Shown here: piece by piece, positions 42,356 to 53,583 of the stretch
Numbering within the stretch: the stretch's first letter is position 1
Layout: every line of letters begins with the position of its first letter
NCBI GenBank assembly: GCA_009746045.1
Contig: RPFO01000448.1
Location: 4,268,419-4,332,418 of the forward strand
Direction: 5' to 3'
DNA: 64,000 bases
Source: Mesostigma viride
Taxonomy: Eukaryota; Streptophyta; Mesostigmatophyceae; Mesostigmatales; Mesostigmataceae
Made by a program: the position numbers and the translations under genes
The notes under the pieces: generated by a model
The model's database searches: none
Told to the model about the DNA's origin: nothing
The model's input: the letters and a program-made list of their open reading frames with translations, nothing else

Positions 42356-42748
42356 GGCTCGGTCATAGTCTTTGACCAATAAACGCTGCAAGAGTTCAAC
42401 AAGAGTCGTGATGAAATCAACACGATAAGAACAAAGACGGGAAAAACGATGTAACTGAGAAAGAACAACACCATATTTTGCTGTGTGGGAAAGGAGACTG
42501 TGAATATCGGGGTAACGAATAAAATCTGGTCATAACGAATAAAATCTGGTCATATAGCCAGGACGTAGCATGGCTATACAAGGACTAAGCTACTTAAGGC
42601 TATATGGCTGGTTGTATACTGTGCGTTAGCGATGCACGTGACTAGGTATGTTGGCACGTACAGCTACTAGGCAAACGTTCTAAGTATGGCTGCCATATAG
42701 CGGCAGTGACTACCAAGGGATACAAGCTAGGGCTATTAATTAGCTAGT
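42356..42748. other. Unassigned sequence between retroelements
   Basis: On plus the frame crossing the empty site of copy B reads SDLTEHNGSVIVFDQ and continues with stops, hinting at an older degenerate coding sequence. The last 150 bp are probably the 3' UTR of the ORF1 relic at 42749. Confidence 0.35.
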
Positions 42749-42980
42749 CTAGCCCGCGGGGGGCGTCCACATCTTGTGGTTGGTCATCAGGTCCCCGCCC
42801 CTCCAGTACACCTTGGGCTTCTGGGGGTCCTGCTTATGGCGGAGGTATTCCGGCCACAGGTCGCGTCGCTGCTGCTGCTGAGCGGGGGTCAGGTCGTCGT
42901 CCAGCGTCCATGCAGGTGAGGTCGTGCAACCGCTTGCGACGGGAGAGGAACCGCTGCTTGTCCTCCCCAGGATAGAGCAT
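42749..42980 (-). pseudogene. LINE ORF1 carboxy-terminal relic
   Basis: Encodes EDKQRFLSRRKRLHDL, then after a frameshift LDDDLTPAQQQQRRDLW and a KVYWRGG-type end before a stop at 42749. It aligns with the carboxy domain of the ORF1 at 40799-42176 but is a different subfamily. It is broken at 42980 by insertion of the LINE 42981-48063. Confidence 0.7.
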
Positions 42981-43101
42981 TAATTAATTAATTAATTAAT
43001 TAATTAGACTCGTGCTCCCGTTGGGGAGTCACGGAGCATTAACCCCGATGGATGGATGGATGGGTGCAAACAGTCCTACCGGTCTAATCTATCTACATTG
43101 G

Positions 43102-43645
43102 CTACATACTACATCTATCTAACAGCATTCTAACTACAACATCTATGTAGGCAGCCGCACGCTGCCCTAGGGGAGCTATCTGGCGTGCCTCCCACGGGAT
43201 TGCACACGCGGGCGCTTCCCCACTGGGGGGGGCTCGTTGTCCTCTATGACCTGGGCCCACTTGGCCTTGTCCATCATCTTCTTCCAAATTACGGAGAGGC
43301 CTAGGCCCCCCATGTCCTCTACTAGCTGTTCTTTGAAGGTGCGGGCCTTGCGGCGTCTAACATCACTGGGCCCCGCCCACGTCAGGAGGTGCCGGCCAGG
43401 CTGGGCTGGTCGCAATCCTGCGGGGGGGCCACGTGAGGTGTCTACCTGGTTGGTGCGAGCTAGGTGCCCTACTAGCTGCAGGCGTCGTTGCTTAATTAAT
43501 GGTGCTGGTGATATAGGGCATGCCCTGGTACAGGTCCTCATTGCGGACATGAGCAGCATATCCTACTCTGAAAATGGAACGCAGCATGCTGGTGACCGCG
43601 CCGTCCAGCTTGCGGGCCAGGTCGGCGGTGAGGGTCCACGTCTCG
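43102..43645 (-). pseudogene. LINE ORF2 carboxy-terminal part
   Basis: Continues ORF2 after the hAT insertion: TWTLTADLARKLDGAVTSML, RSIFRVGY, then in another frame LQLVGHLARTNQVDTSRGPP and ARTFKEQLVEDMGGLGLS, down to about 43170. WTL-x-ADL followed by a GHLAR motif is usual downstream of the reverse transcriptase in L1/RTE-like ORF2 proteins. Frameshifts make it inactive. Confidence 0.75.
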
Positions 43646-46081
43646 CAGTGTGAGCCAGTACGGCAATACGGCAATACGGCAAAACCTCGGCGTATATTGC
43701 GTATTGCCGTATTATACGCGTATTATACGCGTATTATACGCCAAAAAAAAAAAAGTGGTTTTTTGACCGGAAAAGTGGATTTTCAATTAGGATAAAATAT
43801 TCTAAGGTGTTTATCCCATGGGCGTGCCTCTCAAAAACTCTAGCTAATGTCTCAATCTTGATGAAAAACAATACAATGCACGTAGAGGTCGCCGGTAGCC
43901 GTTTGACACTCACTTGGTTGTCTCATCAATTGTATGAAGTGTAATTAATTAATTAATTAGTTAATTATCACGTGACTGCGTCACGTGGGTGCCAATACAA
44001 AGTAGAGGAACCTTCAACCCCTGTACACAATGAGAGGGAGGGAGGGCGCCCTAGCTTCTCTCACTGCCACCGCCCACCAGTCGGTGGGCAGGCCACATCG
44101 AGCGCTCTATCCACATCACGGGGCCGGGGCGCATCACTGTGGGACAACCATTATTAACGATACCAGAGGTAGGCTGAAGCATAGCTGATGCTGTACAAGA
44201 AAGGTGAAGTGGGCTCAACGGGCGTCTGCTAAGGCATAAGCAAATGGCCACGCTGAGCCATGGCTGGGCTAATGTGATTGCGTTCATGCCACTCTAAACC
44301 GTTGGGGCTACTCTAAGCCGTTGGGGCTAGATCAGTATACTATGCTCGAGAAATACATGGCAAGTCATGCTATAAAAGCTATGTCGATTGCCCTCTTCTA
44401 GACAGCTGGCTAGAATCTATTCTGGGGGAGCCCTAGGGGGTGTCGACAGTTTGTTGTTTACATAAAGGTCATGAAGTGTGATACTCATCCACTGCATGGT
44501 ATATAGAGTGCTAATTGAACTAATTCCTTATTACAACCATGAACTTATTGATAGGTATACGATTCGACCCAAAACCTTGATACAGTATGCAATAAAACGT
44601 GAACAGGATAGCACATACCAGATCAAAACCGCAGATTAATTACCTTCCTTGCTGGAGCTAGCCGGATGCCCACCTCATCGATGTAGCTGCGAGCCGCTTT
44701 CCTGGCCGTCGTCGCCAATAAAACATGTCAGCAATATATTTTACACATCTATCCGCGTACAAACGTATCGACTTATTTCCCGCCTAGCAACAGTTAGCAC
44801 ATGCACGGCGACCGACCTGGTCGCTGATCAAACGAGGTTGCTGCACCGAGCATAGGGTCGAGACATATCTGCGCACACCCAGGCGTTGCCTGCCAATGAT
44901 ATACGCTGTTTAGGACCTATGGATCATGCCTGCAAAATTGCAGTTCAAAATGTCAAGCCATGCTCCCATACCAGTCAGATTTCTGCACCTCCATGGCCGC
45001 GGAGGTCAACTATCATATTTATCACAGGTCGGACAAATATAAATGATATTTGGCCGTATTTGCGCATTTGATTTATAAATGTTGCATATTTAGTCCACTA
45101 AATTAATCCAACGGTGAACCCCGTTCGGCAACAAATATTTAGATTAATCCAACGGTGAAACCGGCTTTGACCAAAATATTTAGATTAATCCAACGGCGAA
45201 AAAGTTTTCACCAAAATATTTAGATTAATCCAACGGCGAAATCGGCCTTGACCAAAAAATCTAAATTAATCCAACGGTGAAACCGGCTTTGACCAAAATA
45301 TCTAAATTAATCCAACGGTGAAACCGGCTTTGAATATTTAAATTAATCTAAATGAATATTTAAATACTCGTGCCGCCAGGGCCTTTAACTTTAACATCTG
45401 AAGTTGAACATGTCGGACAAATATAAATGATATTTGGCCGTATTTGCGCATTTGATTTATACATTTCGGCAAAAAATATTTGGATTAATCCAACGGCGAA
45501 AAAGTTTTCACCAAAATATTTAGATTAATCCAACGACGAAACCGGCTTTGACCAAAATATTTAGATTAATCCAACGGCGAAAAAGTTTTCACCAAAATAT
45601 TTAGATTAATCCAACGGCGAAACCGGCCTTGACCAAAAAATCTAAATTAATCCAACGGTGAAACCGGCCTTGACCAAAATATTTAGATTAATCCAACGGC
45701 GACCGGTAAGCAGCCAAAAGTATTTGAATCATATTTTATTTGTATTTGTCCGACCTGTGATATTTATGCAAGTCGGTCTCGTTTTGCCATCGTTTACCCA
45801 CGCCGTCAACTGGCAGAGATGACAAGCGGGACCAACCGTAGGCCCGTACTCCCCAAGTACGGTTCAGGCTGCGTACCTGCCTAGGTCAGCAACGCCAAAA
45901 CTAGCTCTGGCGCCAAATTCCGGAGCCGGGCGCCGTATAATACGCGAAAAATACGTATTATGCGCCATATTTGCGTTGAGAACGCAATACGGCGTATTTC
46001 TAGTACGTTAGTACGCCAAACCTCGCCGTATTGTATAATACGGCGTATTTACCGTATTATACGGCGTATTGGCGTACGCTG
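43646..46081. mobile_element. Non-autonomous hAT-like element, 2,436 bp, inserted in LINE ORF2
   Basis: Perfect 8-bp duplication ACGTCTCG (43638-43645 and 46082-46089). The ends are CAGTGTGAGCCAGTACGGC... and ...GTATTGGCGTACGCTG, giving CAG/CTG termini typical of hAT. Excising it and one duplication restores an open reading frame (TYGAET joined to TWTLTADL), proving the boundaries. Subterminal regions at 43664-43740 and 45935-46075 are packed with GTATTATACG-type palindromes. No transposase is encoded; only a second nested element and A/T-rich sequence. Confidence 0.92.
45023..45759. mobile_element. Second-level hAT-like MITE, 737 bp
   Basis: Perfect 17-bp inverted termini CACAGGTCGGACAAATA...TATTTGTCCGACCTGTG flanked by an 8-bp duplication ATATTTAT (45015-45022 and 45760-45767). 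The interior is a tandem array of about 45-bp units (TTTAGATTAATCCAACGGCG...). Its left-end sequence recurs internally at about 45408-45475. It lies inside the element 43646-46081. Confidence 0.92.
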
Positions 46082-48063
46082 ACGTCTCGGCTCCATACGT
46101 GAGGACAGGAAGGACGAGGACCTTGAACAGGTCCTGTTTCTCGATCTTGCCCAGGGGCTTGCGCCACAGGGCCCGGTACTGGCGTAAAGCGTGCCAGGCG
46201 AGGGAGATGCGATGGTCCACATCAACCTCGCAGCAGTGGGGAGCAGGCTGCCCAGCAGCTTAACGCGCGGTCCCGATACAGGACTCGAGAGCCGTCTAGG
46301 AGATAGAGGGGCGGCGGTGAGTTGGTGAGCCCAACCGCCACTCCGCCAGGGCCTCTGTCTTCTTGCTGACCTCAAGCCCCATGCCGACTGCACGGGCCTC
46401 GAGAGCCAGGCAGTCAAGCCACTGATGTCTGCACGTGCTCAGTGTCCTCGAAGAGGGTGGTGTCGTCTGCGTAGATGATGTCTGCCAGCCGAATCTCCGT
46501 GTCCGCACCGCCATGCCAGAATTTGTTAGCAACCTGCACTCCTGGTTCCCTGCCGACGATGCGGGCAAATCGCTTGCGCGCCTGAATCATTGTAAACGTA
46601 TTCGACAACAATAATGAACAAGTAGGGCGACAGCACGCAGCCCTGCCACACACCCTTCTGTAAAGGGCATGGGGGCGTGGTCCCGTAAGAAGTGCGCACC
46701 GAAGTGGTGGACCCTTCATACAGGTTGCGGATGACAGCAATCAGGGGGCGGGGGATCCGGAACAACTCGAGGATGTCCCAAAGCGCAGGCCAGAAAACCG
46801 AATCGAAGGCTTTTTTGATGAAGTCCACCAGCACAAGGTGCAAAGGGGACTCACCAGGCTGAAGGCGTTGCAGTTCCTCCACCAGTCGGTGAGTAGCTTA
46901 AGAGCGCCTGTACTGTGTTGCGACCTGAACGGAAGCCGTGCTGAGTTTCGCTGAGGTGACCGTCCAGGGCCGTGCACAGGCGGTTCAGGATGAGCCGCAT
47001 AAGAAGCTTGAGGGGGGCACTTTGAATGCACACCCCGGCTCTGTAGTTGCCGGGGTCGGCAGGCGACCCCTTGTTCTTGTACAGCATCGTGCGAAAACTG
47101 TGTTGCCAGGCCGCAGGAGGTGGTTGCGACGACAGCAGAAGGCGGTTGCAGATGTCCCGGAAGAGCAGCATATTAAACACCTGTGTCCTCGAATTCGGCT
47201 GCAAGTTTTACAACTGCGGCCGGAATCTCGTCAGAGCCGGTGGCTGCGTCATAACGCAGGCGCTGGACCGCCTCCGTGACCTCGCGAGAGGTGAAAGGAG
47301 GCATGTCAGACGCGTCTGACATGCCCGCGGGTCGCCAAGTGGGCCGACCAGCGGGGGGACTAGGTAGTCCGCCGCTGACCTAGGCGGGGCCGGGGGCCCA
47401 GCGGGGCCGGCCAGGGCGGCCGGGCGGGCGGCGGCGGCTGGGATCGAGCAGGGGTGGGGGCGGCGCAGCTGTCCCCACGACCTCGGCCGTGGCCGTGGCC
47501 CAGGTACGAAGCCGCTTGGCTGGGGCGCCGGGGACGTCGTGGCGGTGGGGCCGGCCGAGGCCGTCCGGGTGCCCGTCTGCCCGAGGCGCTTGTACCGGAG
47601 CCAGGCCCCCTTGCTGTCGTGCTTCTGCTGGCAGCTGCGCAGGTCCTTGACCATCTGCTGAGCATGATTTCTGCCTTCTCAGCCTGCTCGTAGGCAGCCC
47701 TCAGAGCTGCTTGCAGCCCAGTTTTGGCGATCGGATCTCTGTTGCGGCGGAGCATCTGCCTGGCGGCGACCACTGTCGGTGCGTGACGGTGGACAGCAAG
47801 CTGCCGGCGCGGAGGCAAGGTGGGGAGGGTGCGGGCAGCCAGGCGATACTTGGCAGCGACACCACGGAGGATCACTGAAATATCCCCCGGCGGCGGAATG
47901 GCGTGTAGCTGCTGTCGGCTGCCCCCGGCGTCGAAGACGGCCAGGAAATCATCCCTGTGCGACATAGCGGCCTGCTCTGCTGCTGACATCTTGTCGGCAT
48001 CCTTCAGCACAATCCGGAGCACCTTCAGATCTGGCTGAGGTGCCAGCTGTCGCGACGTTTTCA
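46082..48063 (-). pseudogene. LINE ORF2 reverse transcriptase, multiply frameshifted
   Basis: In order on the minus strand: an Ala/Gln-rich pre-RT region (47660-48063); SREVTEAVQRLRYDAATGSD; GNYRAGVCIQSAPLKLLM (RT block 1); QHGFRSGRNTVQALL (block 2); HLVLVDFIKKAFDSV (motif A, catalytic Asp); GVWQGCVLSPYLF (motif B); IIYADDTTLF (motif C, YADD); then LPVLTYGAET where the hAT element interrupts. The blocks fall in at least three frames, so no functional enzyme is made. It would have copied element RNA into DNA at a nicked target. The endonuclease domain is absent (5' truncation). Confidence 0.9.
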
Positions 48064-48189
48064 CCCCAGGATAGAGCATAAGCTAGTTGATTTCACCATG
48101 GGGGCAATCGATAATACTGAACGGGATAGCTAAGTCTAGGCATGACATCACTTGGAATCAGGATCAATTAAATTAAATGAAATCATAAC

Positions 48190-48692
48190 ATGCCTCCGTT
48201 GGGAGTTCATGTAGCACATATTCCTTGGGTGGTTGGAGGTGGGAGAAGCCGCGTAATCGAACTAATCCTAGCTCTAAGCTATCTATAGTCTAGAAAATCC
48301 TAAAGTACACTACTCAGCAAAACGCCCCTTCCGCTTGGGGGGGGGGGTGGCTTGCCCACAGGGGCTGGCGTGTGATCGAGCCTGGACAATCTTCTGCCAT
48401 GCACCGCTTCTTGTTCTGCATGGCAGATCGACCAAAGAAGGGAGAGGGAGTGGATGCGGTGTTCAAACTGAGCTGGGACCACTACCTAGGTCGGCCAGCA
48501 ACATCTGGCCGATATGTAGTTCATGGCAGGTAATTTACCTGGCTTAATTCCTGGGAATGTCCTTGCATGGGGCCAGGCCAGGTCAAGATATATGCCGCCC
48601 TGGTTGGCCAAGCCGCTGCCCGGGCCGGCCAGACCAAGGGCGGTGTCAACATGGATGGTGCGAGCAAGATGTCCGGGTAGCATTTGTGTCCT
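48190..48692 (-). pseudogene. LINE ORF2 carboxy-terminal relic with 3' end
   Basis: On minus: LPGHLARTIHVDTALGLAGP matches the GHLAR region of the neighbouring ORF2, followed by ARTFPGIKPGKL and, in another frame, APVGKPPPPPSGRG. A stem-loop motif ACTCCCAACGGAGGC (minus) and a degenerate AT-rich tail lie at about 48165-48210. The copy is cut at 48692 by a hAT-like end. Confidence 0.7.
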
Positions 48693-49088
48693 ACAACAGT
48701 GTATAATCATACGCCGTATTATACGCCGTATCGCGCGTATTATACGCGATACGCGAGCAGCGCGTACGAAAACGGGGTACTTTCGTACGCGCCGCGTATG
48801 TTTAGGGTATTTCTTGCGTATCGCGTATTTTTTTGCGTATTTTTTGCGTATTTTTTGCTCCGGCATCAGTTTACAGCTCGGGTGAAGCGGTAGTTTCTAG
48901 ACTAGGCTGCGGCGCGCCGAGTAGTAGAAACAAGTGAGCAGCAAGGTGCCACTTGGCCAAGATCAATGCATATGGCTGCGTGTATTGGCAGGACAGGAAG
49001 GCACCGTTCAAGAAGACAAAATGTGCCAAGATCGCGGTCTGCCAGCAAGATCGCGGTGGTCACCTATCGTAGCATATCAACAGGCGCC

Positions 49089-50080
49089 ATGGCTACGGAG
49101 AGTGAGGAGATGGACCATGATGATGATGGGGCCGACGAGTTAGAGGCTGATTCTGAGGATGTTTGGACATATAGCTTGGCACTGGATTCGTTGTCCACAT
49201 CGTCGCGTCGCTGCCGCAACACGATGTTTTCTGGCATCCGCGGGCTTTTGGTTCCCGCCGCACATTTGAAAGTGCTGTCCTCCGGCTTTTTGCCTTTGCA
49301 CCGTGTGCAGTTCTTGGACGTTTGGAATCATGGCATGGCTAACGTGATGACTGACTAGCTAGACCTTTTCAGTGGTTTTCCATTTGCGGGTATTTCCTCG
49401 TAAATGGTGGGAGAGCGATCGCAGCAATGGTGCTCACCACTAGACACTCCCGGCCAGTTAGGCTAGAAACACACGCCCTGATCAAGCATGCTGTTTCCGG
49501 CCCCACCGTCTAGGTCATCTAGTCGCTCCACACGTAAGCCAGCCATAATTTCAATGCACAAGGATACACATTTCCATCACCATTCATCTTCATCATCCTG
49601 AACGACTCGAAAACGCGGAAAAGATAACGGCAGGCTCGAGCTACCATGGTCCGGATTCTCCCGATTTCTGGCCTGCGCTGGTTGTCTCTTTGATATATGT
49701 TATAGCAAAGAGCGTGTCTTCAAGGATGGGCAGCAGACAAATAACTACCAAATGACGTGCTCAGAATGCAAGGCACATTTCAAGGGTTCTTCTACCCGAG
49801 GAAGGTGCCATATCATGGGCGGCACGTATGCCAAGGATGCGAAAGTGTGCCCATGCTCGACTTGCCGCCCAAGGCATTGCGTCTCAAGCTGTTGAGGGAG
49901 CAGGCGGAGAAGGATGACAAGGCCAGGAAGGCGGGTAGTGACGCCGGGAAGCAGGCTGATGCGCGGGCGGCAGCCAAAGGCAAGCTTACTGACCTTGTAG
50001 AAACCAACGCCTCCGAGTGGCAGTCCGCTCATGCCAGCTCCTTGTTACGCCCTGGCTCCTCTCTATTCCCAAACGCCTAG
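49089..50080 (+). pseudogene. hAT transposase amino-terminal part, split by a 525-bp repeat
   Basis: The acidic amino end (MATESEEMDHDDDGADELE) runs to EDVWTYS, is interrupted by the repeat 49176-49700, then resumes KERVFKDGQQTNNY and a BED-type finger CSECKAHF...RCHIMGGTY...KVC. A frameshift just after the finger moves the sense to LPPKALRLKLLREQAEKDD. The remainder, including the catalytic core, is missing after about 50080. As in the family, the finger would bind the element ends. It is the only coding match linked to the CGTATTATACG termini and therefore a candidate for the extinct partner of the non-autonomous copy at 43646. Confidence 0.7.
49176..49700 (+). mobile_element. 525-bp dispersed repeat, copy 2
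   Basis: Inserted in the transposase relic with a TATAGC duplication (49170-49175, 49701-49706). Removing it and one TATAGC joins WTYS to KERVF in frame. Near-identical inverted copy at 39672-40193. Confidence 0.85.
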
Positions 50081-50090
50081 CCTGACTTCA

Positions 50091-51787
50091 CCTAAACTAG
50101 TGAGGGCATCAAGTACCTAGTGATGAGGAGCTATGTTGTGGAAAGACCTGGGACGTCGACTCTGTTCTCAATGCATTCTATTATAATACGCCATACACCG
50201 AATAAAACCAGGGTACTACGAAGGAAACAATACTACACTGCCATGACCCTAGCTAATATGTGTTAATTCATAACACACGCCGGGTGCCATTCACGAAGGA
50301 CAACTGCTGCATAAATGATCGCCGACAGGCGTGTATGCTCGGGCCGACATCGACCCTCGCCTACAGGACCAACGCACGTCCACAAGGTTCACACGCAGGA
50401 TAAAAGGACCACTACTAAAGTTCGCAGCGCGGCGCGACTGCACCGAACCACCATACTGTACAATTGCCACGTCACAAGGCCCGGTACCGACCGGCCAAAA
50501 GGTCCTAACTACACGTAAGCCTAGGAAAGTGAGCGAACTGTTCCGGAATGGCTGAGGCAACAAAGGACCTAATTTACGTCCGTAACAACAACAAAAGTTA
50601 CGCGACGTAACACCTCCCCCCCACAAAGGTAGGGAGCCCTCTCCCTACGTACAGGGAGGAGACCAAAGGGGTAGGAATAACCTAACGCACCCAACAAAAG
50701 CCTAACACAATCGACTAACCATCCAAGGCCCAAAGCAAAAACATGTTAACCTCGGGTCCACCCCAAACGGTGTAGGGATCACCAGCACCACGCCGGGTGT
50801 GAGGCTCCCCTAACTGCCTTGCACGGAGGCTTGCCGGGAGGGACGGCACTAGGCAGGACACGCGTAGGAAACAATGTTCACACTGAGGACAGAGAACGGC
50901 CAACCAACTGGCCAAGCCCAGAGGGCGACTCTATATACAGGAGGGACAACACCCTCAGGTCGGGCCTAGAGCCCTCTGTCTACACTCCAGTAGCCTGAAA
51001 AGTACCACGGGTGGCCAAAAAAAAACCCCGGTGATGAGCAACATCAAGAGGGTTGTCATGCCTGTCTACAGGGAGGAACACATCCTCCCAAACGCCATCA
51101 AGATACATGCCGAGGAAAGCCCAATAGTATTGATGATGTGTCAGGACCACCTGTCCACGGGCCCAGTCAAGGAACCCGCACTGAAACTAGCGCACGAAGG
51201 GCTCTGCCGACGGCAGAAGGATCGAGGGCGCGTAGGAGGAATCGATAGAAGAACAGCTCACCACGAGCAACGGAGGTGAAAAACAAGTCCAGGAAACGCT
51301 CCACGTTGTCGGGCCACAGACGCACGTGCCGGATCTCACAACTCTCGCTAACACGCGTTACCGAAGCTGAGGACTTCCCAACATGAGCAATGCGCGGTTG
51401 GTGGATGACGGCGGCCGGAGGCGGGCGCGACGGAAGAAGCGGTGGCGGCAGGAGCGGCGACAGGGGAAGACGTCGTGGCCGGTCGGGCAGCTAGAGGTCC
51501 AATCACCCATGGCCGAATCATACGTATCCTCGGTAGTGTCAAACACCCACTTGCCCGTCGACGCCTTGCCCAAATCTGGATGACGCTAAGGCTCGGCCGG
51601 CTGAACAGGCGCGACGGAGGGAGCCACGGACGGAGCGACAGCGGCTGGCTGATCAGGCGTCGTCTGACATGATGGCTGCGGAGGGCGGGGGACAACCAAC
51701 CGACCCACAGCCCGAGGAAATAACATGAAGGCAAGGAAGAAAAACAACTAGAGGTTGTGTAGGTTTTCACTCAACCAAACATAGGCC
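50091..51787. other. Unassigned sequence
   Basis: Only short open stretches with no recognisable motif (longest 51348-51770, minus). Sequence character (moderate GC, many stops in every frame) suggests an old transposon relic, possibly related to the gypsy element at 62.4 kb, but I could not show that. Confidence 0.3.
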
Positions 51788-52143
51788 CACTAGGAGTTAA
51801 TTTGAAGCCCCCGTAACCTGTCCGGTAACTTCGACGCCCCCGTAACCTGCCCGGTAACTTCGACGGGCCAGGTTACGGGTCCGTATTCGTTGGCGGTTTG
51901 GGTTACCGGACCGGTTACGGTACCATTCGGAATATTGGCCCCGAGATTCGGTACGGCCCAGTAACTGGGCCGGTTATGTTTACGGGGGCGTGAACGGCTT
52001 CGGTTCAGGTTACGTTGGGGTATACGGGACGGGTCAGGTAGTGGTTACGGCGCCATAGCTGCCCCAATATTAGGTACTGGGGTGGTTACGGAGCCGTTGT
52101 CGTTAACTGGATCGTAAACCGCGACATAGCTGGCTAGCTACGC

Positions 52144-53412
52144 ATGCACACTGTGAAAGACGTAGAAGACGCGTTAATTGACTTCTCTGCAGCATCAGCA
52201 AAGTATGATGTACATGGCAACCCATGGAAGCGTGCGGCGGGGGCAAAATATATGCTACAGGAATTGAGAAAATGGCATCAACAAAATCGCACGCTGTGGA
52301 AGAGCCTTAAAGTGGTAAAACAACGCCACAATGGAGGTGTGACCAGTCGGCTTCAGGGAAGAGTAGCGGTGAGTCACTCTCTTATTTTAGTTGGCGGCAA
52401 TTCATTGCTGTGATGCAGGCTGCCATGCCAGCAGTCTTCCCTAATGTGTATGGTAGGAGTACAAGACTAAGGCAGTTATGTTGCTGGCCTCTGCACTGAC
52501 CCTCCCGCTACATTGTTGGTAATGTTGCTGCTTGGTTGGCTTTCCTTTGACGTGCATATCGTCCAATTCTGTGATGCAGATTGAACGCCTAAGCAGCCAC
52601 ATCTATATCTGGAGCAAGGCATGAACGGCAGCAGAAAAGAGAGAGGAAGAGAGGGAAAGAGAGGCTGCGGAGAAGCGCGAGGAACAGCTAAGATGCAAGA
52701 GGCAACGGGTGGAGGAACATGGCAACGAAGCCAGCGGTAGTGGGAGCTGCGAGCAAGCACGTCAACTGCGGTGGATGCACACGTGGGGGAGGCACATGCG
52801 GGGCAAGCATGTGTAGGCCTGCAAATCGTGCCAGGGCCCACCGTGATTGCAATTGCCGAGTTCCTGCTGAAGCGAGCACTGGCCTCCTTTCCGCAGTTGG
52901 CAGCCAAGGACGCGACAATCACGCTTGTGGAGAGTTTGTGTAAGGAAGAACCTGGACTCGGCATCGGGCAGTCCAGCGGTGGACCTGCTGAACAACACAG
53001 CCTGTGCCCTTGCGAATGCCGCGCTGCAGTTGGTCTCCAACTCCGTCCATCCATGTTGATGGCAAGGTTAGTTGTGCCACATTTTCTTCCTGTTTTGGGT
53101 ATGACGCATCAATAATTGCCCCTTGTATGTACGGGTGCGGTCGATTGACCTCCCTCCAGCAACATTGCAACATCCGTTACTGACGTCCACTGCGGCGGAT
53201 GCGTTCCTCCAGCATGTTAGTTGCCTTGTGAGCTGTAATTGTGCAGGGTGTCGTCAGTACATCCGATGAGAAGGATAACAAGGAGCTCAAGTGTCACTGG
53301 TGTTGCCTGGTTGATGGCGCACGTAATATCCATGGGCATCAGCATATGGTCCCAAACACACTCAAACGGCTGGCCGAGTCGCTGGGAGAGGCAGTCCACA
53401 TGCAGTTGGAGA
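52144..53412 (+). pseudogene. Unrecognised spliced gene relic inside the CACTA-like element
   Basis: 52144 onward encodes DVEDALIDFSAASAKYDVHG, then KWHQQNRTLWKSLKVVKQRH up to a GTGAGT donor at about 52369. An exon after TGATGCAG at 52579 gives IERLSSHIYIWSKA, an in-frame TGA, then a charged helix (AAEKREEEREREAAEKREEQ). Further blocks in other frames include FLLKRALASFPQLAAKDATI and, at about 53255-53412, KELKCHWCCLVDGARNI ending QLER at a GTGGGT donor. I do not recognise the family. Location suggests an element-encoded protein; stops and frame changes indicate decay. Confidence 0.4.
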
Positions 53413-53583
53413 GGGTGGGTGGGTGGGGTGGCGGGAGGGAGGGAGGGAGGGAGGGAGGGAGGGAGGGAGGGAGGGAGGGAGGGAGGGAGGGAGGGAGGGA
53501 GGGAGGGAGGGAGGGAGGGAGGGAGGGAGGGAGGGAGGGAGGGAGGGAGGGAGGGAGGGAGGGAGGGAGGGAGGGAGGGAGGG
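53413..53583. repeat. (GGGA)n array following a putative splice donor
   Basis: About 38 GGGA units starting 20 bp after the apparent donor at 53412. Confidence 0.9.

Larger units (their letters stand above)
42981..48063 (-). mobile_element. 5'-truncated LINE with reverse transcriptase, carrying nested transposons
   Basis: Flanked by a 16-bp target duplication CCCCAGGATAGAGCAT (42965-42980 and 48064-48079). At the low-coordinate end there is a TTAA tail and the stem-loop GTGCTCCCGTTGGGGAGTCAC; the 5' end is cut inside the region before the reverse transcriptase. A 2,436-bp hAT-like element splits it. Net LINE length is about 2.65 kb. Confidence 0.85.
48693..50090 (+). mobile_element. Partial hAT element of the CGTATTATACG family
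   Basis: Left end CAGTGTATAATCATACGCCG followed by an array of GTATTATACG-type motifs (48700-48860), like the non-autonomous element at 43646. A BED-type transposase start follows at 49089. The right end and second target duplication were not found, so the copy is truncated. Confidence 0.6.

Noticed and set aside
48966-49358. 130-residue open frame as a stand-alone gene
   Set aside because: It fuses the start of a hAT transposase to the inserted 525-bp repeat; the junction at 49176 is a transposon boundary.
51348-51770. 140-residue minus-strand open frame
   Set aside because: Low-complexity Ser/Pro/Arg composition, a competing frame on the opposite strand, and no recognisable motif.
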